The notes below the pieces were generated by a model. The model was not told where the DNA came from. It did not search any database and was given only the letters and a program-made list of their open reading frames with translations. This document shows, one piece after another, positions 57,473 to 64,000 of a DNA stretch of 64,000 nucleotides. Position numbers and translations under genes: made by a program. The stretch is taken from positions 2,852,001 to 2,916,000 of the forward strand of contig OY763044.2 of the NCBI GenBank assembly GCA_963666825.2. Reading direction: 5' to 3'. The first letter of the stretch is position 1; each line of letters starts with the position of its first letter. The DNA is from Saccharicrinis sp963666825. GTDB lineage: Bacteria; Bacteroidota; Bacteroidia; Bacteroidales; Marinilabiliaceae.

Positions 57473-57997
57473 ATGGAAGATTTTCTTGAAATAATAAAAT
57501 ACACTCTACCATCTATAATTGTATTTCTAACAACTTTATTTATTGTAAGATGGTTTCTTAAAAGTGATTTAGAACGAAAACGTCAGGAATTTCTACTAGG
57601 CAAATTTAAAGAATCTCTGCCTACCAGATTGGCTGCATACGAAAGACTAACTTTATTTTTAGAAAGAATAAAGGCCGAATCTATTGTTATTAGAGAACAA
57701 TCGCATACGATCAACTGTAAACAATTTCAAACAAATTTGGTATCTACCATCCGCACTGAATTTGAGCACAATATTGCAATGCAGGTTTATGTACCCTCCG
57801 AGACCTGGGATTTAGTAAAAAAAGCAAAGGAAGAAATGGTAAGATTAGTCAACATTTCTGCCAGCTATGTAAAAGTTGACGATCCATCAATTGCACTAGG
57901 AAAAACAATGATAGAGCAATATCAAAATGAAACAGCCTATCATTTTAAAAAAGCTTTAGATGCATTAAAGAGCGATGTTCAATCTTTTTACGTCTAA
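57473..57997 (+). CDS. Small membrane-anchored protein, unknown function
   Basis: 174 residues. One N-terminal membrane helix (about 9-30: YTLPSIIVFLTTLFIVRWFL) is followed by a basic cytosolic stretch and a mostly helical domain (LPTRLAAYERLTLFLERIKAESIV, TIRTEFEHNIAMQVYVPSETWDLVKKAKEEMV). I know similar proteins only as Bacteroidota-specific hypothetical proteins. It precedes the BY-kinase gene by 41 bases on the same strand and may be co-transcribed with it. Confidence 0.7.
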   Translation: MEDFLEIIKYTLPSIIVFLTTLFIVRWFLKSDLERKRQEFLLGKFKESLPTRLAAYERLTLFLERIKAESIVIREQSHTINCKQFQTNLVSTIRTEFEHNIAMQVYVPSETWDLVKKAKEEMVRLVNISASYVKVDDPSIALGKTMIEQYQNETAYHFKKALDALKSDVQSFYV

Positions 57998-58038
57998 AAC
58001 ATACTCAACTAATCAACTTATAACAAAACGTTTATCTG

Positions 58039-60414
58039 GTGAAAAACAAAACAAATACACATATAATTCAAAACCAGCCCAAAAGTGATGGATTTCCTGA
58101 TATTAGAAAAATATTCCGTTTAGTAATTTCAAATTGGTATTTATTTGCAATATCAATTCCTGTTTGCCTTACAGTATTATTCTTACACAACAGATATACA
58201 CAAAATGTTTACAGAGGATCTGTAACAGTAATGCTTAAAAGTGACGAACCAAAGAGTATATCAAGAGCTGATTTAATTGAAGGTTTCGGATTATCTCCAG
58301 AAATGAAAAGTCTTGAAAATCAGACTATCATTCTTCGTTCTAAGAAAGTGGTAAAAAGAGCAATTGATTTGTTGGACTTTGCAATCGATATATACAGTGA
58401 TGGATTTATGATGGATTATGACATGTATCAAAGAAGTCCTTTTACTGTTGAAATGGATTCATCTCACGTACAAATTTTAAATACTCAAATCCATATAAAA
58501 CCAGAAAAAGACAATAAGGTCACTGTATACTTAGAAACGCCCAATGCCTCTCTGCATTCATTTAACGATGAGAAGAATCATGGAGGAAGTGGATCAATTA
58601 ATTTTAGTAAGACAATAAATTGGGGAGATGTAATTGAAACTCCTTTTACAAAATTCAGATTAATCAACAACCAATCAGGACTAAACACTGAAGTTGAATA
58701 TTACTTTTATTTTAGATCACACAATTGGTTAGCAGACAATTACAGATGGAGAGTTTCTGTATCACCATATAAAGACGGAAGTTCGATCATATACATCTCT
58801 ACGACAGGCTTAAACACCAACAAAATTGTAAACTTTCTAAACGCTTTAAGTACTGTATATTTAGAACAAAGTTTGGAACGCAAAAACGAAATTGCTTCAA
58901 GAACAATACATTTCATAGACAATCAGCTAAATAATGTTGCCGACAGTTTAAGAAAGACTCAGGAAAAATTAATCAGCTTTCGCAAAACAAATACATTCAG
59001 TGCCCCATCTGAAATTACAAGTCGTTTTGCTGAACAATATTTTGAATTAGAAAAAGAATTTAGGTTAATAACCCTACGTAAAGAATATTACAAAAACTTA
59101 AGCACTCAAATTTCAAATAATCCTTCAGGCGAAGATTTTCTTTTACCGGCGTTTTCTGATGATGCAAATAGTCTTATTTCTAACCTTGTTGTTGAAATGC
59201 TTGAGCTAATTAATGAACGTACCATGGTTGAAGCTCAAGGAACAGAAATCAATCCCTATTTAGATGAATTGGATCGAAAAATTGAAGTAAGCAAGCAAAA
59301 TTTATTGACTGCTCTGGACAAGCTTCTTGAAAATATTGATATTGAAAAAAACAGGTTAAAGTCTCAGATGCAGGAACTGGCTTTAAAACTAAATCAACTT
59401 CCTGAATTAGAAAGAAAGTATCTGGATATAGAACGTAACTACAAGCTAAATGATGCGATCTATACATTCTTGCTTCAGAAACAGAGTGAAACTCAGATTA
59501 CTAAAGCATCTAACACTCCGGACAATGAAATTATTGATGAAGCGGCGATAACAGGCGTTGTTTCTCCAAATCGTAAAAAGAATACACAACAGGCATTAAT
59601 GTTAGCTTTTGCTATTCCTATTGGAATTATTGTTTTAAAAGAATATTTAAATAATAAGATAAGAGACAAGCAAGATCTTAACTCTATTTGCCCTTCAGTT
59701 CCAGTAATTGGTTACGTTCCACAATACAAAGGCCAATTTCATAATGTGATTGAGGAAGAACCATTATCTAATATATCAGAAGCATTCCGGGGCATACGAA
59801 CCAAATTAAAGTTTATGTGTCCTTCCGAAAAGACATCCGTTCTTACCATTACTTCAACAAATACAGGCGAAGGAAAAACATTTTGTGCTCTTAATCTTGC
59901 TACAGCCTTTGCTATATCAGGTAAAAAAACTGTTCTTGTAGGATTTGATTTAAGAAAACCAAGGTTAACAGAGATATATAAACATCATAATCATGATGGT
60001 CTGTCTAATTACCTCATAGGACAATCTAAAGTAAAAGATATTATTTATCCTGGCGGTGTAGAAAATTTAAGTATTATTCCATCCGGAGCAATACCTCCAA
60101 ATCCATCAGAACTAATATCAAAGTCTTACACTTCTGATTTATTTAAAAAATTAAAAGATGATTTTGAAGTAATTGTGGTAGACTCCCCTCCTATTGGAGT
60201 TGTTGCTGATGCCAGAGTATTAATGGAATATAGCCATTGTCATTTATTTGTGATCAGATCAAACAAAACACACAAAGAACATTTTAAACATACTATTCAA
60301 AATCTTCTTTCTGAAGGTGTTAATAACATTGGATTTATATTAAACGACCTAACACAATCTACCGGAGGATATAATTATTATACCGAAAGGTATTATATGG
60401 AAAATAAAAAATAA
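58039..60414 (+). CDS. Polysaccharide co-polymerase / bacterial tyrosine kinase (Wzc-like)
   Basis: 791 residues with a GTG start at 58039; no ATG occurs before the first membrane helix, so GTG is the only good start. A Wzz-type chain-length domain with two membrane helices (about 33-52 and about 510-525) encloses a large periplasmic coiled coil (about 280-470). The C-terminal BY-kinase domain has Walker A STNTGEGKTFCALNLA, Walker A' VLVGFDLRKPRL and Walker B VIVVDSPPIGVVAD, and ends in a Tyr cluster (GGYNYYTERYYMENKK). It controls capsule or exopolysaccharide export by autophosphorylation, but no other polysaccharide gene lies within the window. Confidence 0.92.
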   Translation: MKNKTNTHIIQNQPKSDGFPDIRKIFRLVISNWYLFAISIPVCLTVLFLHNRYTQNVYRGSVTVMLKSDEPKSISRADLIEGFGLSPEMKSLENQTIILRSKKVVKRAIDLLDFAIDIYSDGFMMDYDMYQRSPFTVEMDSSHVQILNTQIHIKPEKDNKVTVYLETPNASLHSFNDEKNHGGSGSINFSKTINWGDVIETPFTKFRLINNQSGLNTEVEYYFYFRSHNWLADNYRWRVSVSPYKDGSSIIYISTTGLNTNKIVNFLNALSTVYLEQSLERKNEIASRTIHFIDNQLNNVADSLRKTQEKLISFRKTNTFSAPSEITSRFAEQYFELEKEFRLITLRKEYYKNLSTQISNNPSGEDFLLPAFSDDANSLISNLVVEMLELINERTMVEAQGTEINPYLDELDRKIEVSKQNLLTALDKLLENIDIEKNRLKSQMQELALKLNQLPELERKYLDIERNYKLNDAIYTFLLQKQSETQITKASNTPDNEIIDEAAITGVVSPNRKKNTQQALMLAFAIPIGIIVLKEYLNNKIRDKQDLNSICPSVPVIGYVPQYKGQFHNVIEEEPLSNISEAFRGIRTKLKFMCPSEKTSVLTITSTNTGEGKTFCALNLATAFAISGKKTVLVGFDLRKPRLTEIYKHHNHDGLSNYLIGQSKVKDIIYPGGVENLSIIPSGAIPPNPSELISKSYTSDLFKKLKDDFEVIVVDSPPIGVVADARVLMEYSHCHLFVIRSNKTHKEHFKHTIQNLLSEGVNNIGFILNDLTQSTGGYNYYTERYYMENKK

Positions 60415-60430
60415 GAATATTTGATATTAT

Positions 60431-61444
60431 ATGATCATTCAGGAAAATTTCTCATTAAAAAATCATCACACTTTTCATTTTAATGTTTTCGCAAAATATT
60501 TTGTTGCCCCTAAATCACAGGAGCAATTAATTGAGATAATTAATGATCGCATTGTTGAAAAAAAGGATATGTTAATTCTTGGAGAAGGCAGTAATATACT
60601 TTTCACCGGGGATTATCAAGGGTTAGTCATTAAACCTATAATTGACGATATCAAGATTATAGAATCAAACAATCATAAGGTTTGGGTTGAAGTTGGAGCG
60701 GGTGTACAATGGGATGCTTTTGTAAGCTGGGCTGTTTCAAACAACTTTTATGGCATTGAGAATTTATCGCTTATTCCCGGAAATGTAGGTGCTTGTCCGG
60801 TGCAAAACATTGGTGCTTATGGCATAGAAGTTAAAGATGTTATTACTCATGTAAATGGGATATTTATTGACAGTGGTAATCCATTTAGTCTCAAAAACAA
60901 AGACTGTAATTTTTCATACAGAAACAGCATATTTAAAAACGAACATAAAGGTAATTTTATTATCACTTCAGTTTGCTTCGAACTAAGTAAAGAAGAGAAC
61001 TATCACCTTAATTATGGTGATGTAAATGCCAAAGTTGAAGAGTTAGGTGGAGTAAATTTAAAGAATATCCGAAAGGCCATTATTGAAATTAGAGAATCTA
61101 AACTACCTGATCATAACTTATTTGGTAATGTAGGTAGTTTCTTTAAAAATCCTATTGTAGATAAAATTATTGCTGATAATATTAAGAACGAATATCCTGA
61201 AGCACCTGTGTATCCTGTTTCGGAAACTCAATCAAAAGTTGCCGCAGGATGGATGATAGACCAGTGTAATTGGAAAGGCAAATCATTAGGAAATGCAGCT
61301 GTCCATGACAAACAAGCTTTGGTACTTATCAACAAAACTGGAAATGCAAGCGGTGAAGAAATTTTAAAACTTGCTTCCAAAATAGAAGAATCTGTCTTCA
61401 ATAAATTTGGTGTCCAAATTGAGAAGGAAGTAAACGTAATCTAA
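60431..61444 (+). CDS. murB: UDP-N-acetylenolpyruvoylglucosamine reductase MurB
   Basis: 337 residues, type I MurB. Reduces UDP-GlcNAc-enolpyruvate to UDP-MurNAc with NADPH and FAD, the second committed step of peptidoglycan synthesis. Visible are ILGEGSNILFTGDYQGLVIKP, LSLIPGNVGACPVQNIGAYG, the YRNSIFKNE segment and GNVGSFFKNPIV with the catalytic Ser. It starts 16 bases after the BY-kinase stop and is probably in the same transcript. Confidence 0.96.
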   Translation: MIIQENFSLKNHHTFHFNVFAKYFVAPKSQEQLIEIINDRIVEKKDMLILGEGSNILFTGDYQGLVIKPIIDDIKIIESNNHKVWVEVGAGVQWDAFVSWAVSNNFYGIENLSLIPGNVGACPVQNIGAYGIEVKDVITHVNGIFIDSGNPFSLKNKDCNFSYRNSIFKNEHKGNFIITSVCFELSKEENYHLNYGDVNAKVEELGGVNLKNIRKAIIEIRESKLPDHNLFGNVGSFFKNPIVDKIIADNIKNEYPEAPVYPVSETQSKVAAGWMIDQCNWKGKSLGNAAVHDKQALVLINKTGNASGEEILKLASKIEESVFNKFGVQIEKEVNVI

Positions 61445-61450
61445 AAAACA

Positions 61451-61502
61451 TTGCAGTATTCGATAGCACAAACAAAACTTAAAAGCTATCGTAATACCGC
61501 AA
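61451..61502 (+). terminator. Imperfect hairpin after murB
   Basis: TTGCAGTATTCGATAGC (61451-61467) pairs imperfectly with 61485-61502 (core CGATAGC/GCTATCG). It lies 6 bases after the murB stop but has no T run, so its action is uncertain. Confidence 0.4.
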
Positions 61503-61552
61503 CGAGTAATAATAGGAAACCCAATCTTTCCTAAGATGATATTTTAATTATT

Positions 61553-61990
61553 TCAATTCTGATTTTGCATTATTGATAAAGATTTTTCAAACTCTTTTCT
61601 GAGAATTTCTACTACAAATTCAGGAACTACCATAGGAACTCTGGTTTCTTTATTAACAAAAACCACTTCCGAATTTCCTTTACTAACCAATTTTCCTTCC
61701 TGATTTTTTATCTCAAAGAAAAATTCAAATCTAATTTTTGGTAATTCTTTTATTGTTGTTTTTATGGTCAACAGTTCATCATATCTGGCAGGTGTTTTAT
61801 ACTGAATATTAAATGAGATCACAGGAAGCATAAAACCTTTTGCTTCCAATTCAAAATCATTAATACCATACTTCCTCAACAACTCAGTTCGTGCCTGATG
61901 ACAATAAGTGACATGATTAGCATGATACACATATCCCATTTGATCTACCTCATCATATCTGGGTCTTATTTCAAATTTATCTACAATCAT
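61553..61990 (-). CDS. YbgC/4HBT-family acyl-CoA thioesterase
   Basis: 145 residues with a hot-dog fold. The catalytic segment RPRYDEVDQMGYVYHANHVTYCHQARTELLRKYG (Asp of EVDQMG) is the YbgC/FadM type, which hydrolyses acyl-CoA thioesters. It is the last gene of a tight minus-strand operon (9-base gap to the upstream gene). Confidence 0.9.
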   Translation of the reverse strand: MIVDKFEIRPRYDEVDQMGYVYHANHVTYCHQARTELLRKYGINDFELEAKGFMLPVISFNIQYKTPARYDELLTIKTTIKELPKIRFEFFFEIKNQEGKLVSKGNSEVVFVNKETRVPMVVPEFVVEILRKEFEKSLSIMQNQN

Positions 61991-61999
61991 TATGTTTGT

Positions 62000-62869
62000 T
62001 TAATTTTCAGATATTTTATTCCAGATTCCTTTTATCTGCTTAGCGATTTCAGAATCAGGTATATATTCAACCAGTGTTTTTCCCTCAACCATTGATGCTA
62101 CCCATTGTTTATCAAAAGGAATTTTAGCCAACAATGGAATATCATTCTCATTAAAATACTTTTCTAACTCTTCACTTACAGAGATATTAATATCTGCTTT
62201 ATTAATAATTCCCATAACAGGAATTTGAAATGATTTTACTAACTCTACCAATCTTTCTGCATCATTTAATCCTGATTTTGTTGGTTCCGTAACCAAAACT
62301 ACCAGATTAGTACCTGAAATCGAAGATATTGCAGCACAACCTATCCCCGGAGGTCCGTCATTTATTATAAAATCAGCATGATGATCTTTGGCTATATCTT
62401 TCGCTCTACTCCTTATTTTAGAAACTAAACGACCTGAATTTTCCTCTCCTGGTCCCATTTTAGCATGTACCATAACTCCATATCTAGTTGACGAAACATA
62501 CCAGGAATTATCTTTGTTCACTTTTGTTGTTATAGATTCTGTTGGACAGATTCTTTCACATAGCCGACATCCTTCGCAAAGAAAATTATTCACTTTAAAA
62601 GAACCATCTTCAAACTTATCAATAGCATTAAATCTACACTTATCAAAGCATACTCCGCATTCAGTACATGTATCATTATTGATGATGGCATAACTTCCAC
62701 TTTCAAACGAAAAAAACTCTTGCACTTTAGGTTGAAGCAGCAAATGTAAATCAGAAGCATCTACATCATTGTCGCACAAAACAGCATTTTTAGCAACACT
62801 AGCAAGTGCTGCTGTAAACGATGTTTTACCAGTTCCTCCTTTACCGCTAAGAATGGTAATTTCCTTCAT
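62000..62869 (-). CDS. MinD-like ATPase with inserted ferredoxin domain (second of pair)
   Basis: 289 residues, of the COG1149 type. The deviant Walker A SGKGGTGKTSFTAALA (8-23) is followed by a two-cluster ferredoxin insert (CTECGVCFDKCRFNAI about 66-81 and CEGCRLCERICPTESI about 97-112) and later nucleotide-binding motifs (FIINDGPPGIGCAA, LVTEPTKSGLNDAERL). It should couple ATP turnover to Fe-S or electron transfer. Homologues belong to the orange-protein (ORP) locus of Desulfovibrio. The start overlaps the previous gene's end by 23 bases, so the two are translationally coupled. Confidence 0.88.
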   Translation of the reverse strand: MKEITILSGKGGTGKTSFTAALASVAKNAVLCDNDVDASDLHLLLQPKVQEFFSFESGSYAIINNDTCTECGVCFDKCRFNAIDKFEDGSFKVNNFLCEGCRLCERICPTESITTKVNKDNSWYVSSTRYGVMVHAKMGPGEENSGRLVSKIRSRAKDIAKDHHADFIINDGPPGIGCAAISSISGTNLVVLVTEPTKSGLNDAERLVELVKSFQIPVMGIINKADINISVSEELEKYFNENDIPLLAKIPFDKQWVASMVEGKTLVEYIPDSEIAKQIKGIWNKISEN

Positions 62870-63740
62870 TTACAAATATTTTTTGACTCAATACATTCAC
62901 TATATTAATAAAATCACTCTTTAACGATTCCGGCATATTATCACCCAATAGACCTTCTGCATAAAGAGTTGCAAATTCTCTCCTAAACGGTATCTCTCCA
63001 ATAATCTCAATATTATTATTTAAAAGATATTCTTCTGTTTCATGAGAACCCAAACCTGCTTTATTTATGATTACTCCATAATTTTTACCAAGATCCTTCA
63101 TTAAATCGACAGTTAACTTGAGGTCATGCAATCCAAAAGGAGTTGGTTCTGTCACCAATACTACATAATCAGCATCCGAAACAGATTGTACAACAGAACA
63201 ACTGGTTCCAGGGGGAGCATCATAAATTACTATATCACACTCATTATCAATCCTGGACTTTAATTCTTTAATCAGCATGGTTTGCATAGCTGAACCTATA
63301 CGTAATTTACCTTCGAGCAGGCCTTTACCATAACCTAAATTGTAGTTTGTTACATTTCCTATTGGATGGTCAATTTCTTTCAGAGCACCTTCCAGACAAG
63401 CGACAGAACATGCACCACATGAATGACACAAAACATCATTAACCTGAATAAATTGAACTGGAGGAATTATTGTTAGAGCATTAAACTCGCAGTATTCTGA
63501 ACATTTTCGACAGTAAGTGCATAAATTTTCATCAATTCTGGGAATCATTTGATTTATTACTTCTTGCAATCCCTTTTTATGCTTGGAAAAGAATAATAAA
63601 TCATTAGGTTCCTCTACATCACAATCAACAATTTGAATATTATCAGTAACCTCTTTTGCTAAAAAATGATATAAATTAACTGCTATCGAAGTCTTTCCTG
63701 TTCCTCCTTTCCCACTTGCAATTGCTATTTTAAAACTCAT
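62847..63740 (-). CDS. MinD-like ATPase with inserted ferredoxin domain (first of pair)
   Basis: 297 residues, a paralogue of the next gene in the operon. Walker A SGKGGTGKTSIAVNLYHFLA (9-28), ferredoxin cysteines CTYCRKCSEYCEFNAL (about 73-88) and CHSCGACSVACLEGAL (about 104-119), and DIVIYDAPPGTSCSVVQSV with LVTEPTPFGLHDLKLTVDLMKDLG. The pair probably works as a heterodimer in Fe-S cluster or redox handling. It lies 13 bases after a DUF89-type gene. Confidence 0.88.
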   Translation of the reverse strand: MSFKIAIASGKGGTGKTSIAVNLYHFLAKEVTDNIQIVDCDVEEPNDLLFFSKHKKGLQEVINQMIPRIDENLCTYCRKCSEYCEFNALTIIPPVQFIQVNDVLCHSCGACSVACLEGALKEIDHPIGNVTNYNLGYGKGLLEGKLRIGSAMQTMLIKELKSRIDNECDIVIYDAPPGTSCSVVQSVSDADYVVLVTEPTPFGLHDLKLTVDLMKDLGKNYGVIINKAGLGSHETEEYLLNNNIEIIGEIPFRREFATLYAEGLLGDNMPESLKSDFINIVNVLSQKIFVNEGNYHS

Positions 63741-63753
63741 AATAACTCCTTTT

Positions 63754-64000
63754 TTATTTGACTACTAAACTTCCCTTAGGCACACCTAGCATTTCTGCTA
63801 TTGGATCACATTTTGCCATAAGTAAAAAACAAATAGATTTATTCTTTACATTCATTAAACCTTCAAAGTTTCCCTGTCCTTTTGATATAATTAAATCCGC
63901 AGAATTAAAACATTTTATAAACTCATCAGAACAATAATCCAACAAGGTTGATGGTGCATCAAAACCATTTGAAATAACATTACACACCTGATCTAAAGCT
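63754..64000 (-). CDS. DUF89/ARMT1-like protein, C-terminal part (5' end outside window)
   Basis: The open frame enters from the window edge (ALDQVCNVISNGFDAPSTLLDY) and ends at 63754. The phrases SNGFDAPSTLLDYCSDEF and ADLIISKGQGNFEGL match the DUF89 damage-control phosphatase family (metal-dependent phosphatases such as ARMT1 and the plant pantothenate-linked protein), where the Asp and GQGN are near the metal site. Its neighbours are the two ferredoxin-ATPases. A free-standing start at 63987 (GTG) would cut the domain and is not credible. Confidence 0.8.
   Translation of the reverse strand, partial: ALDQVCNVISNGFDAPSTLLDYCSDEFIKCFNSADLIISKGQGNFEGLMNVKNKSICFLLMAKCDPIAEMLGVPKGSLVVK

Overview
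The window looks like chromosomal DNA from an anaerobic or facultatively anaerobic member of the Bacteroidota. A marine Bacteroidales relative of the Marinifilaceae/Marinilabiliales type is my inference from the 16S sequence and gene content; I could not run a search. Supporting signs are the very AT-rich intergenic DNA, -7 boxes of the Bacteroidetes form TAnnTTTG, scarce Shine-Dalgarno sites, a type IX secretion sorting tail on a subtilase, a FecI/FecR pair, an STN/carboxypeptidase-regulatory protein, TonB-dependent proteins and many lipoproteins.

Layout. 1-2300: end of a GNAT acetyltransferase, then a run of small genes (YbjQ family, a 44-residue membrane peptide, a TIMP-like secreted protein, a TonB-C-like protein). 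2350-7800: a complete rRNA operon on the minus strand (16S-23S-5S) with no tRNA in its short spacer, a terminator after 5S and four promoter-like elements upstream of 16S. 8100-12900: a secreted LRR protein, the lipid II flippase Amj, catalase-peroxidase KatG and a lipoprotein. 12930-19900: an RluA-type pseudouridine synthase, an ADP-forming acyl-CoA synthetase, the hydrogenase maturase HydE, then zwf and pgl. 19950-28950: envelope proteins (TPR lipoprotein, OmpA-type protein, T9SS subtilase, another lipoprotein) with an intact IS256-family element, and a degenerate response regulator. 29000-33800: ssb, rlmN, a ferredoxin-NADP reductase-like enzyme, an SRPBCC-GyrI fusion and a GH10-like hydrolase. 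33950-38740: a LamG-phosphodiesterase lipoprotein and an ECF sigma / FecR anti-sigma / STN-carrying protein module. 38780-43800: an acyl-carrier-like protein without its serine, a DUF4494 protein and a 1160-residue protein that I read as a PPi-type PEP carboxykinase. 43830-55050: TPR protein, membrane adenylate/guanylate cyclase, TonB-dependent receptor, HIT protein, KDG kinase and a linked outer-membrane barrel/TPR pair. 55320-64000: FtsE, an aminotransferase, a small membrane protein, a BY-kinase, MurB, then a minus-strand operon of a YbgC thioesterase, two MinD-like ferredoxin ATPases and a DUF89 protein that runs off the window.

Together: acyl-CoA synthetase (ADP-forming), HydE and the probable PPi-PEPCK fit an energy-saving fermentative metabolism. 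Zwf and Pgl supply NADPH, and KatG handles peroxide. Much of the rest builds or senses the envelope. No phage, CRISPR array or obvious defence island is present. The least explained items are the serine-less ACP, the sigma/FecR/STN module without a transporter, the twin ferredoxin-MinD ATPases, the short unit between two terminators near 48.2-48.5 kb, and a set of word-like palindromic repeats in gene gaps.
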